From Beta vulgaris subsp. vulgaris (lineage: Eukaryota > Streptophyta > Magnoliopsida > Caryophyllales > Amaranthaceae), in the NCBI RefSeq assembly GCF_026745355.1, contig NC_079206.1:26665845-26729844 (forward strand): a stretch of DNA of 64,000 nucleotides, written 5' to 3'. How positions within the stretch are numbered: the first letter of the stretch is position 1; each line of letters begins with the position of its first letter. The position numbers and the translations under genes were made by a program. Below, in pieces: positions 1 to 11,526 of the stretch. The notes beneath the pieces are model-generated. The model did not search any database, was not told the origin of the DNA, and was given only the letters and a program-made list of their open reading frames with translations.

Positions 1-186
1 TAGACTTTGACCATTTTTTTCTACATATGTATAAAAATCAATATTAGCATACAAAATGTTGAATTTGTCTCGATGTATAATATTAAAATATTAATTTTCT
101 ATAATAATTTAAAGTAATAGATAAATAGAGAAACTAATGGTCAAATTTGTGTACCCATCTATTTAATAATGGAGCACGTATATGTT

Positions 187-615
187 TATTACGGTACCTT
201 TGCAAGGTATGAGACTTGAGTCCCACATCAGTCATATGGGGGGCTAATGTGGGATTTATATAGGATTATGGTACTTCCTCCCTTTAGACTAGCTTTTGGG
301 GAGGCTCTCATGTGATCCCATATCACTGGAATCAGAGCCGCCCATCCCTCGACTGTGCCACATGTGACTGATGGAGGTGACATACACTGGTGCTCGTCCG
401 GGGCTAGGAACCTTCTCTCTCTGGCCTTGGGCAAAGCCTGCCACATGAGGGCACGTGGCTCTAAAGAGGGGTGGTATGTTACGATACCTTTGCAAGGTAT
501 GGGACTTGAGTCCCACACCGGTCATATGAGGGCCTCATGTGGGATTTATATAGGATTATGGGCTCTCCTCCCTTTAGGCTAGCTTTCAGGGAGGCTATCT
601 TGTGATCCTGTATCA
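187..615 (+). mobile_element. TRIM (terminal-repeat retrotransposon in miniature)
   Basis: Two direct repeats of 139 bp (187-325 and 477-615) flank a 151-bp non-coding core. A 5-bp target duplication, ATGTT, lies at 182-186 and 616-620. The base after the left LTR is followed by TGGAATCAGAGCC, one mismatch from the initiator-Met tRNA primer site, and the right LTR is preceded by the purine tract AAAGAGGGGTGG. The repeats differ at about 20 positions, so the insertion is old. The left LTR starts TATT instead of TGTT, a single change. Each repeat holds a TATA-like TTTATATAGG. No protein is encoded, as expected for a TRIM, which must move using enzymes of other elements. Confidence 0.88.
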
Positions 616-620
616 ATGTT

Positions 621-1602
621 TTGATGTTTTCTAACCCTTCATCAAGAAATCTATATATATATTTCATGTAAAAGATAATCTCTATAAATAAACAATACTC
701 CGTCCTTTAAAATATGAGCTCGTATAATATTTTAGTCAGTCCATAGAGGCATAGACTATCCAACTATCTTAAAAGGAATACTTTTACCACTTAAGTCACT
801 CAATTAAAATGATAGGTGGCCCTTCCACTAGCTATATGATATATCCAACTATCTCTTCATATGTATGTTATGTAAGCTCTCTAGTGACACTCATAACTCA
901 ATCGATTCTTCAACCTTATTTTTGCTCATTCTATGGAGAAATCTACGCTCGCCTGCAACTTAAAATTTATAAATGGCGAGATTTAATACTCGCCATGGTA
1001 AGATGAAAGGCCTGTCAGATCGGCACCTCTCACAGATTAACCCCATTGATACTGAAGGGAGTAGGGGGAAAGGGGACCAATGTCCCCCCAATTTCAATTT
1101 TTTTTTTTTTTCAAATTTTCTTTTTGATTTCATATGTAATCACTAATTTTAGTTTTTAAAGTCTTCAAGATATATTACAATATTGTTTTATGTCTCTGTA
1201 TCACTTTTTTTATTCTTATCATTGTGTGGGCATTGTTTTTGTATCAATTATGTGTATATGTGTATTTGTTTTTGGTAATTGTGAGATGATATGACTATAG
1301 ACTTATCTAGCAAAAAAAGATTACAATAAGTTAGTTTCTTACGTTAATTTTTCTTACTGTACAACTTTTTCCTTATACTATTTCTTCTATGAGTTTGACT
1401 TAGAGTTTATTTAGTACAAATAATTATTTGGTCATTTTTATTAAAAAGATATGTTCCTACAAGTTTTTTTATTAAAATATCATTGATTGGTATTAAATAG
1501 TAAAGACTTGAAGATTACAAATGTAATTTCATGTGTATTTTATGTGTGGAATATTTTTTTTCTTCATCTTCGGGATTATAAGATTTCGAGATATTCTAAT
1601 AT
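621..1602. other. AT-rich intergenic stretch, no gene seen
   Basis: No ORF with recognisable content. It holds a short G-rich then C-rich segment at about 1055-1090 followed by a poly-T run (about 1097-1110). The copia element at 1603 interrupts this sequence, which resumes at 7752 after the target duplication AATAT. Confidence 0.6.
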
Positions 1603-1772
1603 TGTTATGAAATATAATATGGATGCCCATTATACCCCCGTTAATATATCCGGGATATTCTAGGGTTTTGTTCTCCAAGTAAAACCCTAACTATTGTATT
1701 GTATATATATACCCTGGACTATATGGAATAAGATACAACACGATTCTCTCTCTCTTCAATTTATTTACAACA
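1603..1772 (+). repeat. 5' LTR of copia-A
   Basis: A 170-bp terminal repeat starting TGTTATG and ending ACAACA. It contains a TATA-like run of alternating TA near 1702-1711 that would serve as the element promoter. It is followed directly by the presumed primer binding site. Confidence 0.93.
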
Positions 1773-2700
1773 CGTTATCAGCACCAAACCCTAGCCGACT
1801 GAGCAAACAAGAAACCAAGAAAATCATCTGTCATTGAGGTAAAGTATTATCACTTTTGTTATTAGCGACTACCATTATTTGTTGGATTTTTTTTTTACTA
1901 ATTATTATAAACAAAGGAACTGTGAAATTTTTGATTATGTTTTATATTGCCGCATGTTTTTTGTTCGGTGCATTGAGTTTGTATTGCCGCATGTTTTTGA
2001 TAACTTTGCTTCAATTTATTTATGCTAGTAATGATGTCTAACATTCTAAAGTCGAATTGTTTAGAAGCGAAATTCTACTATTGAATTCTTGAACTAAGCG
2101 AGTTTATCGGCGCGGTATGATTATCGAATTGATCTGTGCTACGTATGTTTTATTGAAACTTCAATTTTGCCGTTTGATTCTTGGTTTTTGTTGCCTGCGA
2201 ATGTCCAGAATTTTTTTTTTTTTGGATGTACTCGATTAGTGTGGCACCATAAGTAGTCAACAGTAGGAAACAAGACTATAAATCTCCAAATCAATTTCAC
2301 TTACTGCTTTTAAGTGAAAGAGCAGTCTAAGTAACTTGACAACCTCCAACTTGGACTTATATGTTTATGATGTTTCCAGATTGTTGATTTTTCATATGAG
2401 CAGATTTTTTTTTTTTTTTGTGCTTGTTTGTTATTAGATTACAACTTGGTGGTATTATATTAGACTTGATTCTCCATATGAAAGCCTCGTCAGTTTGGTT
2501 ACTATTTGTTTTTTTTGCTTTATTCCTGCGTCTAAAACATGTATCATATTATACTGGATGTATAGCAATACTATAGGAACAATATTTATTCAAATTATAT
2601 TCTTACATTCCCTAGTATATGAATTACTTAAACCACAATATTGAATTACAATTTGATATGAAGTCCTAATTTCGCAATATTCACTTGTATATAGTGTACT

Positions 2701-3718
2701 ATGTCGAACCTTACAAAACTTGAATTTGCGGCTCTTGATATTACTGGAAAGAACTATTTGTCTTGGGTGCTAGATGCTGAAATTCACCTAGATGCAAAAG
2801 ACCTTGGTGATACAATCAAAGAAGGAATAAAGCAACAAGTCAAAACAAAGCTAAGGCTATGATATTTCTTCGCCACCACCTCCATGAGGTCTTAAGATTG
2901 AGTACTTGACTGTGAAAGATCCACAAGTCCTTTGGAGTAATCTAAAGGAAAGGTATGACCACCAGAAAACTGTAATACTACCCAAAGCTCGTTATGACTG
3001 GTTACATTTAAGACTACAAGACTTTAAGTCTGTAAGTGAATATAACTCAGCTATGTTCAGAATTACTTCACAGTTGAAATTATGTGGAGAGAAAATCACT
3101 GATGCAGAAATGCTAGAGAAAACATACACTACCTTTCATGCGAATAATGTTGTCCTGCAGACACAATACGTGAAAAGGAATTTAAGAAATATTCTGAACT
3201 TATATCTTGTCTCCTTGTGGCTGAGCAAAATAATGAGCTACTGATGAAAAATCATGAATCACGTCCAACTGGTTCTGCTCCATTCCCTGAAGCGAATGCG
3301 ACATCCCATAATGGGAAAGAAAAATATCATGCCAACAATAGTGGACGTGGACGTGGACGTGGATATGGACATGGTCGAGGTCGTGGACGTGGACGTGGAT
3401 ACGGATATGGTCGAGGTCGAGGCCGAGGTGGTTTTTCAGAATTCATATTCCCACCAGAAGGGGACAATAAAGATGATAACAAACAAGAGAAAGATAAAAA
3501 GAGAACGTGACCAATGTATGTTACAGATGTGGAGGAAAAGGTCATTGGTCTCGTACGTGTCGTACACCAAAACACTTGGTTGACCTTATCAACAATCATT
3601 AAAGAAGCAAAAGGGAAAGAAAGTAGAAACAAATCTTGTGTACGAAGATGGCGAAGGTGACTTTGATTGTGGCAATACAACTCACCTGGAAGTTGCTGAT
3701 TTCTTCACCACCTGCTGA
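2701..3718 (+). pseudogene. gag: copia-A gag (frameshifted)
   Basis: Encodes the capsid/nucleocapsid protein that would package the element RNA in cytoplasmic particles. The ATG at 2701 opens a typical copia gag N-terminus (MSNLTKLEFAALDI). A frameshift near 2840-2900 moves the reading to the frame seen at 2906-3244 (UBN2-type gag core: LWSNLKERYDHQ), and another near 3200 moves it to 3217-3510. That last part has an Arg-Gly rich stretch of about 30 residues (RGRGRGYGHGRGRG type), then a further shift leads to a CX2CX4HX4C zinc knuckle, CYRCGGKGHWSRTC, near 3520-3560. The reading ends with TGA at 3716-3718. Both the RG stretch and the knuckle would bind RNA. Three or so shifts mean no intact protein. 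Confidence 0.9.
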
Positions 3719-3924
3719 AGGGAATAACTTCCTTAGATTAGATTATGGTCATTTAAAGAATAAAACTTTTGTTTTCGTTTATTAAGTTATTACTATGGAT
3801 TTTTTTTGGATTATGTTATTTTATTTTAGTTTTATTTGTTAGTACTATGATTTTATATGACATTGTTAAATTTTGGGTATTTAGTTTTCTTATATATTAT
3901 TGTTATTTCATTTATTTGAAGAAT
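3719..3924 (+). other. AT-rich spacer between gag and protease of copia-A
   Basis: About 200 bases that are strongly T-rich separate the gag stop (3718) from the first protease-like ATG (3925). A short reading frame runs through it but encodes only a hydrophobic low-complexity stretch that I would not call a protein. In most copia elements gag and pol are a single frame or overlap, so this gap is noted here and under findings. Confidence 0.55.
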
Positions 3925-6900
3925 ATGAATACCCCTCAAGTTCAGTTAGCAATGAATGGTGAAGATTTATGCCTAGCAGACAGTGCAACTACTCATACCA
4001 TACTAAAAAGCAAGAGATATTTCTCTTATTTGACAATGAAAGAAACTAGTGTGAGTACTATATCAGGTAGTACAAAGATAATTGAAGGCTCCGGAAGAGC
4101 AAATATATTATTGCCTATGGGAACGAAATTTGAAATCATTGATGCATCATACTCTCCCAAATCTCAAAGAAATTTATTGAGCTTTAAAGATATTCGCCAT
4201 AATGGATATCATATTGAGACAATAAGTGAAGGAAATGTTGAATACCTTCATATCACGAGTATTACCCAAGGCACTAAGAATATTTTGGAGAAATTACCTG
4301 CATTTTCCACTGGTCTGTACTAACTAAAATCAATACAATTGAAACATATGCCATAGTAAACAGGAAGTTTGCAGATAATTTCACTATTTGGCATGACCGG
4401 TTGGGCCACCCTGGTTCAATAATGATGCGAAAATAATTGAAAATTCATGTGGACATTCATTGAAGAACCAGAAGATTCTTCCTAATGATTTCTCATGTGC
4501 TGCTTGCTCACAAGGCAAGTTGATAATACGACCTTCACCAACCAAAATAGATTTTGAATCTATCAATTTTTTGGAACGTATACAGGGAGATATTTGTGGG
4601 CCAATTCACCCACCATGTGGAACATTTAGATATTTTATGGTTTTAATTGACGCATCGAGTAGATGGTCACATGTATCCTTGCTATCAACTCGCAACCTGG
4701 CGTTTGCGAGACTACTTGCTCAATTGATTAGATTACGAGCACATTTTCCAGATTTCCCTATGAAGGCAATCCGCCTTGATAATGCTGGTGAATTCACTTC
4801 TCAAGCCTTTGATGATTATTGCATGTCTATTGGGATAAGTGTTGAACATCCTGTAGCACATGTTCACACACAAAATGGTCTAGCTGAATCATTAATAAAG
4901 CGTCTCCAGTTGATTGCTAGACCACTACTTATGAAGTCCAAACTCCCAATCTCTGCTTGGGGACATGCTATATTACATGCAGCAGCATTAATTCGCATCA
5001 GGCCAACGAGTAATCAAAAGTTCTCCCCATCACAATTGGTTTTTGGTCAGGAACCAAATATTTCCCATCTAAAAGTTTTTGGATGTGCTGTATATGTTCC
5101 AATTGCTCCACCACATCGTTCTAAGATGGGTCCTCAAAGGAGGTTAGGAATATATGTTGGATATGAATCTCCATCAATAATTAAATATCTAGAGCCATCC
5201 ACAGGGAATCTATTTAAGGCTCGATTTGCAGACTGTCACTTTAATGAGTCAGTTTTTCCAACATTAGGGGAGAGAATAAACAGCTGGAGAAGGAAATCAG
5301 TTGGAATGAATTATCATTATCTCATCTTGATCCTCGTAATAAACAATGTGAATTAGAAGTCCAAAAGATAATTCATTTACAAAGCTTAGCAAATCGATTG
5401 CCAGACGCATTTACTGACCCAAATAGAGTAACCAAGTCGCATATACCAGCTGTGAATGCTCCAATCAAAATTGATGTCCCAGAAGGAAAACATCAAACTG
5501 CTAGTGAGTCTACAGCACGCCTGAAGCGTGGTAGACCTATTGGTTCCAAAGATAAGAATCCTCGGAAAAGAAAAGGAGCAGGAATTGATAATGGCCAGAC
5601 CGAGGAAATAAAGAATTTTGAAGGATCTCCAGGAGAGACTTTAGACATGGCAAAGGAAGAAATTCAGGTACCTGACAATGAAGAGATCTCAACTGATTAT
5701 GTCATGTCTGGAATAAAATGGAACCGAAATCAAATCGACGTCGATGAAATTTTTGCATGCAATGTAGCAGTTGATGTTATGGAAGAAAATGAGGATCATG
5801 AACCAAAGTCTATTGAAGAGTGTGCACAAAGGATGATTGGCCAAAATGGAAGGAAGCAATTGAGGCAGAATTAAAATCTCTTGCAAGAGAGAAGTATTTG
5901 GACCAGTAGTCCGTACACCTAAAGGTGTAAAACCAGTGGGACATAAATGGGTCTTTGTGCGAAAGAAGAATGAAGATGGTGAAATTGTGAGATACAAAGC
6001 ACGTTTAGTTGCACAAGGATTCTCACAAAGACCTGGAATTGATTATGAAGAAACATACTCCCCTGTGGTGGACGCAACTACTTTCAGATTTCTTATTAGT
6101 CTGGCAATAAGAGAAGGACTTGATTTACGTTTAATGGATGTAGTCACAGCCTACTTATATGGGCCATGGACAATGACATTTATATGAAAGTCCCAGAAGG
6201 ATTTAAACTGCCAGAAGCAGCAAATTCTAATTCTCGAGAACATTACTGCATAAAATTAAACAGATCTCTTTATGGATTGAAGCAATCAGGGCGTATGTGG
6301 TATAATCGCCTCAGTGAGTACTTATTAAGTGAAGGCTATAAGAATGACCCTATCAGTCCATGCATTTTTATAAAGAAATTTGGGGCAGGATTTGTAATAA
6401 TTGCAGTGTATGTTGATGATTTAAATATTATTGGGACCCCTGAAGAGATTTCACACACAGTGGAATATTTGAAGAAAGAATTTGAGATGAAAGATCTTGG
6501 AAAGACAAAATTTTGCTTGGGGCTACAAATTGAGCATCTAAAGAATGGAATCCTTGTGCATCAAACAACATATACGGAAAAGGTGTTAAAAAGGTTTTAT
6601 TTGGATCAAGACACCTTGAGTAGCCCAATGGTTGTAAGATCACTTGATGTTGATAAAGACCCATTCCGTCCTCGAGAAATCAATGAAGAAATCCTTGGTC
6701 CTGAAGTACCATACTTAAGTGCAATAGGGGCATTGATGTATCTTGCTAGCCATACGAGACCTGACATATCATTTCCTGTGAACTTGCTAGCAAGGTTTAG
6801 CTCATGTCCAACTCGAAGGCATTGGAATGGAATAAAACATGTACTTCGTTACCTCCAAGGAACGAAAGATATGGGTTTATTTTTTCTAACCAACCCAAAG

Positions 6901-7426
6901 AAGACTTAATTGGTTTTGCAGATGCAGGGTATTTGTCTGATCCCCATAATGCTCGATCACAAACAGGATATGTGTTCACAAGTGGTGGTACTGCCATTTC
7001 TTGGCGTTCCATGAAGCAAACCATTGCAGCCACTTCTTCCAACCATGCAGAGATTTTAGCTATCCACGAAGCTAGTCGTGAATGTGTATGGTTAAGGTCC
7101 GTAATTCAACATATACGAGAAGATTGTGGCATATCTATAGGGAAAGAAGCTCCAACAGTTATGTATGAGGATAATGCAGCATGCATTGCACAGCTCAAGG
7201 AAGGATACATCAAGGGTGATAGAACAAAACACATTTTACCAAAATTTTTCTTCACCCATGAACTGCAGAAGAATGGTGATGTACAGGTTCTACAGATTCG
7301 TTCAAGTGAAAATTTGGCAGACCTATTACCAAGGCACTTCCCACCGCTACTTTCAAGAAATTAGTTTACCGTATTGGATTACGTCGTCTCAAAGATCTCA
7401 AGTTATGTAATCATGAGGGGGAGTAG
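3925..7426 (+). pseudogene. pol: copia-A pol: protease, integrase, reverse transcriptase, RNase H (broken)
   Basis: The polyprotein would process Gag-Pol, copy RNA to cDNA and integrate it. The aspartic protease signature is LADSATTHTIL (about 3973-4005). The integrase core follows (4460-5356) with GDICGPI, DNAGEFTSQAF and NGLAESLIK carrying the D, D and E positions. The RT starts near 5936 (HKWVFVRKKNEDGE, VARLVAQGF type) and carries YVDD at 6409-6420. RNase H follows with IGFADAGYLSD and YEDNAACIAQLKEG, ending near TAG 7424-7426. Frame changes occur near 4320-4440, 5356, 5870-5930, 6165-6185, 6905 and about 7340. Distinct domains remain easily readable, so the breaks are few indels and not decay. 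Confidence 0.92.
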
Positions 7427-7576
7427 ATGCGCGCTGCACTCTTTTTCCCTTAACCATGGTTTTTCCCACTGGGTTTTCCTGGTAAGGTTTTTAATGAGGC
7501 AGCATCTTACGCGCATTAGAAATATTTTATTTTAAGAGAGAACTTTTATTTTGTATAATGGACATCCAAGGGGGAG

Positions 7577-7746
7577 TGTTATGAAATATAATATGGATGC
7601 CCATTATACCCCCGTTAATATATCCGGGATATTCTAGGGTTTTGTTCTCCAAGTAAAACCCTAACTATTGTATTGTATATATATACCCTGGACTATATGG
7701 AATAAGATACAACACGATTCTCTCTCTCTTCAGTTTATTTACAACA
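7577..7746 (+). repeat. 3' LTR of copia-A
   Basis: Matches 1603-1772 over its full 170 bp with one substitution (G at 7733). It is preceded by the polypurine tract and followed by the target duplication AATAT. Confidence 0.93.
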
Positions 7747-7751
7747 AATAT

Positions 7752-8215
7752 TAAAATTTTAGTTGCTCCATATTACATATTTTATGTGTTAAAGTAAATT
7801 ATTTCAAAGATTTTTTTCAAACTAACATTTGTCCCCTCAGATTGAAAATCTTAACTCTGTCATCGATTAACCCGACTTAAGTTTGCAAACAAAGGGAGTA
7901 CAAATGAACACAATGATCAAGTTTTTCAATACATGCACTTGAAAAACTCTTTAAAACATAAATAAAGGTACCTTTACGAGACTTATTTTACCCAAATAGC
8001 TTTGATTTGATCCATCCGATTTATTCCTCAACTCTTCCACCGTCTTAATCTTGCTTTTCAACGTTGGATCTCCGAAGTTATGGAATTTAACGAAATAAAA
8101 TTGATGATTTTTCGTTTTCGATTTGTGATAACTCATATTATGCCTCTGATCATGAATTATTTCCAATTGAATGAAAAATAGTGAATAGAAACAAAATCAA
8201 CCTGAACGCAGACAT
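7752..8215. other. Intergenic, no gene seen
   Basis: AT-rich sequence that continues the locus into which copia-A inserted. It holds a small inverted repeat, AGTTTTTCAA / TTGAAAAACT, at about 7919-7949. I see no coding potential. Confidence 0.5.
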
Positions 8216-8223
8216 GCTCAATG

Positions 8224-8881
8224 TAGAGATGGCCAATAGTGCGGGCCAATCCAGTCCATCCAACCCAGTCCACCTCGTGGGCCATGTGGGCTGGGCTCGC
8301 AAAAAGTCCGGTCCAACCCAACTTGAACCGTGAAATTGGTGGGTGGGTCGTGGGCCAGATTTCTTGAGCCCAGCCCACTAAAGCCCGCTACTAAAACCGC
8401 CCAGCCCGGACCACGAAACCGGTCCAGCCCAACTCATGAACCGGACCAACCCAGTTCAAGTTATTATTGAACCAAATTGTGTATATTTTAATCAAATTAT
8501 ATATATTTTAATCAAATTGCATATATTATAATTTAATCAAATTTTAAAATAATGAAATTATTCATTTATTTTAATAATTGTATATATTTTTATTCATTTT
8601 AAAGATTTTATATAACAATAATAAATAATTTTAATGATTAAATAATTTTGAAAAAAAAAATCTCATGTCGGCCCGCCAGCCCGGTCCAGCCCACTAGACC
8701 CACGAACCGCCAGAACCGCTTCCCGAACCGTGAAAACTGGTGTGAGCCAAGATTTTTCAGCCCACGAACCAGCCCACCCAACCCATGAATTTCACGGTCT
8801 GGTCGTGGGCCGTGAAATCTCAGCCCAGCCCGCTACGATCCACAGTCTGGCCCGCCAAGCCCGCACCAGTGGCCATCACTA
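8224..8881. mobile_element. Non-autonomous hAT-type element
   Basis: A 658-bp segment flanked by a perfect 8-bp target duplication GCTCAATG (8216-8223 and 8882-8889), the size used by hAT transposases. Terminal inverted repeats read TAGAGATGGCCAATAGTGCG at the left and TAGTGATGGCCACTGGTGCG on the opposite strand at the right. The TAG(A/T)GATGGC start is typical of plant hAT ends. The subterminal regions are packed with GGGC/GCCC motifs (CCAGCCC, GGGCCAG), which probably act as transposase binding sites, while the centre (about 8460-8660) is AT-rich. No transposase is encoded. Confidence 0.9.
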
Positions 8882-9107
8882 GCTCAATGTAAACCATGAA
8901 CTAGCTAAACTTATATAGAGATAAATGAGTTATTAGTTAACTTTATCTTAAGACTAATTAATCTTGAATCTTGACCTCGTATTGGAATTGAGGGATAAAG
9001 TTGAGGCTTGCAGTTCACGGCAAATTAATTTGTCAACAATATAATAAAAAATCCGTTGCCAAACAACTAGTGCCTTATACTCGCCTTTGAATCTGCCAAA
9101 CACCTTA

Positions 9108-9410
9108 CGCCTTGTTTGGTTGTATATAGGAAGTCATACTTTCTAAGAAGTTATTTTTTCCATATATTTGAAATTCCTAGGAAGTGTAAAATTGTGTTTG
9201 GTTGACAATGGGAAGTAGAACTTCCTATGGGAAACTCTACTTACCTAGGGGGACCTACTACCTAGGTACGTAACTTCCTCCATTTTGGAGGAAGTAGAAC
9301 TTCCTAGGAAGTGCAAATTCCCATGGTTTTGCCAACCAAACAACTTCATATACTTCTACTTCTTAGGAATTTGCACTTCCCATGATTTGTTTTGTCAACC
9401 AAACAAGGCC
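9108..9410. mobile_element. Tourist/PIF-Harbinger-like MITE
   Basis: A 303-bp element bounded by TTA trinucleotides (9105-9107 and 9411-9413), the target duplication of PIF/Harbinger elements. The ends are inverted repeats: CGCCTTGTTTGGTTG at the left and GGCCTTGTTTGGTTG on the opposite strand at the right. The interior repeats AGGAAGT/ACTTCCT many times and folds back on itself. It encodes no protein. Confidence 0.8.
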
Positions 9411-9636
9411 TTAATTTGCCTTGAACACGTCGTCCACTACTTGTATATTTTACTTTTTCTTTTTTTTTTCATTTCAAAATAGACAAAATTTGTCATTCTC
9501 TTACACAAGAGATTGCAAGTTTTATTGATAATAGACTCTCTCCATCTTGAAAAGAAACACAAGGTTTTATACAATACTTGACAATAGACTCCCTGATCTA
9601 TATATAGAGTTAATTTAGACATGAAGTTTAGAGTCC

Positions 9637-9863
9637 GGATCCTCTAGAGTTTGTGGAACTCTATAAGGTAGAGTTGTATCCGAATCATACATTTCAAAAT
9701 AAAGAGCTCATATTAGTGGAAAGGAAAAATTTAGGTGTGGATTTTGATGAGATAAAATAGGGGGATTTCCGAAAGAGAATATATGAGCTATTGATTTTTT
9801 ATTCAATAGTTGCTATTGCTCAAACTCTATCTTGTAGAGTTATTTTACAACTCTAGAGGATCC
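9637..9863. mobile_element. Small TIR element with GGATCCTCTAGAGTT ends
   Basis: Both ends carry GGATCCTCTAGAGTT in inverted orientation (9637-9651 and 9849-9863), and the similarity continues inward as an ACTCTA(C/T)AAG(G/A)TAGAGTT segment on each side. Length is about 227 bp. I could not find a convincing target duplication, so the superfamily is not assigned. Confidence 0.65.
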
Positions 9864-10066
9864 CAACACGAACAATTATAATATTTATTTCTTGTTCACA
9901 TTAGTTAAACATTTCTTGTGGTACGTATAAATTGCTTTACATTTTTTTAAGTTAAGAAAAAAATCCTCTAGGCTACCCTCACATAGGCCCCACCTAAAGG
10001 CTTATTACAAACCAAACAAGGTAAACACCCTCCTCTCCTCCTCATTTGTGAATTGCAATTGCTAAC

Positions 10067-10206
10067 GTAGGCCTTCGATTAAGAACCTATTCTTTACAAT
10101 TTTAGATTACTATTGTATACTACTTACATGCACTTCGTCGGTTTCGAAGTATAGATTTTGGATCTTTACCATTGTTGATGTAGGCCTTCGATTAAGAACC
10201 TATTCT
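10067..10206. repeat. Direct repeat, 27 bp, 113 bp apart
   Basis: The 27-base sequence beginning GTAGGCCTTCGATTAAG occurs at 10067-10093 and again at 10180-10206. It suggests a small local duplication with later divergence of the sequence between. Nothing coding is seen in 9864-10452. Confidence 0.7.
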
Positions 10207-10452
10207 CACTCCTCGCTCTTCTTCAACTAAATTTAGCCATTGTTATTTGTGAGTTCTTTCTTAATTTCTACTTGATAATTTATTTGTTAATTTTTCTTGA
10301 ACTAGATTTTTGCTATAAGTGTCACATAAATTTGAAGATTTAGGTTTTTGAAGCACAAAATGTGAAGGAATTGAAAATCAATTAGCAACTACCACTTCTT
10401 CTAGGATTCCTAGTTCATATTTTATTATTTTGTTCGATAATATTAAGAGAAC

Positions 10453-11526
10453 GTATTGTGTCGGACTCGTCCGACCATAATCTTGGTCGGACGACTTTCA
10501 GGTGGTTCCAATTTTTTTTCAGGTAGTCTTCATTTTTTTTCAGGTAGTCTTCATTTTCTTTCAGGTAGTCTTCATTTTGTTTTCAGTTAGTCTTCTTTGT
10601 TTTTCAGTTGGTTTTTGTGCTTCAGTTAGACTTACTTGGGTTTCAGTTGGTCTTTATTCTTTTTCAGGTAGTCTTCATTTTTTTCAGGTAGTCTTCATTT
10701 TGTTTCAGTTAGTCTTTTTTTCAGTTAGTCTTCTTTTTTTCCAGTTGGTTTTTGTGCTTCAGTTAGACTTACTTGGGTTTCAGTTGGCCTTTATTCTTTT
10801 TCAGGTAGTCTTCATTTTTCTTCAGGTAGTCTTCATTTTGTTTCAGTTAGTCCAACTGAAAGAAAACAAAGTCCAACTGAAAGAACACAAAGTCCAACTG
10901 AAAGAAAACAAAGTCCAACTGAAAGAAACAAAAGTCCAACTGAAAGAAAACAAAGTCCAACTGAAAGAAAACAAAGTCCAACTGAAAAGAAAACTAACCT
11001 CTGCTTTCTCTCACTTTCTCCTTCTTCTCCATTCCTTTTCTGCCAGCTTAACAAAATTGTACACTTTGTCTCGACATCTTCCGCTCACAATGAAAATAGA
11101 TTGTTCAGCAGGGTTTTTGTCTTGTATGATTCCCATGTGTTCTTCTAGCTACTAGCCAAATCTCGGTAAATAATACAATACACTTCAAATCTATACCCTT
11201 CTCTAGGACTTGATTGGTGGAGTATCATGTTGTAGTCTTTTCCCGAAAAATCGGATGAAAAACTAGCATTGAATTGCAAAATCAGTAGCCACGACGAGCT
11301 ATGCCGCCAATAGTCTGTTTCACAATATTGCTGATTCTACCATGGATGCTGTTCAAGGAGAGAAAATGGGTCTGTAGCTTTGGATATTTTGATTTTTCTA
11401 TTTTTTCTATTTTGAACCTTCTTTTCCTTTTTCTTTTTAATCTTTCTTTTCTCCTTTGCTGTATATTATAGTACTGGGCTCAGCCCGTCTGACGAGAATA
11501 TTGGGTCAGACGGTCTGACCCAATAC
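10453..11526. mobile_element. Self-complementary repeat element, copy 1 (unclassified TIR element)
   Basis: The ends are imperfect inverted arms of about 42 bp: the left begins GTATTGTGTCGGAC and the right, on the other strand, GTATTGGGTCAGAC. Each arm itself contains a short palindrome (GTCGGAC...GTCCGAC). Inside, 10499-10855 is built from many copies of a TTTCAG(G/T)TAGTC unit, and 10850-10990 is built from AGTCCAACTGAAAG units, which is nearly the same unit on the opposite strand. The middle could therefore fold into a long hairpin. A second copy of the left arm and both unit types is at 63473-64000, so the family moves or is duplicated. No transposase and no target duplication are visible. 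The long frames here are artefacts of the repeat. Confidence 0.6.

Larger units (their letters stand above)
1603..7746 (+). mobile_element. Ty1/copia LTR retrotransposon (copia-A), complete but coding-defective
   Basis: Identical-length LTRs of 170 bp bound the element, and a 5-bp duplication AATAT lies at 1598-1602 and 7747-7751. The only difference I see between the LTRs is A at 1759 against G at 7733, so it inserted recently. The primer-site region after the left LTR reads GTTATCAGCACC; the polypurine tract before the right LTR is CCAAGGGGGAG (7566-7576). Domain order is gag, protease, integrase, reverse transcriptase, RNase H, which is the Ty1/copia order. Gag and pol each carry several frameshifts or stops, which is surprising beside near-identical LTRs. 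This copy could only move in trans. Confidence 0.95.

Noticed and set aside
3327..3680. Pro/Arg-rich antisense frame
   Set aside because: Shadow of the Arg-Gly codons in copia-A gag.
9610..9880. Mutator-type 9-bp target duplication around the GGATCC element
   Set aside because: No matching 9-mers found at either side.
10502..11155. 217-aa frame rich in Phe/Val and Lys/Gln
   Set aside because: It only follows the TTTCAGGTAGTC and CCAACTGAAAG repeats; same for the frames at 63578-63914 and 10833-11054.
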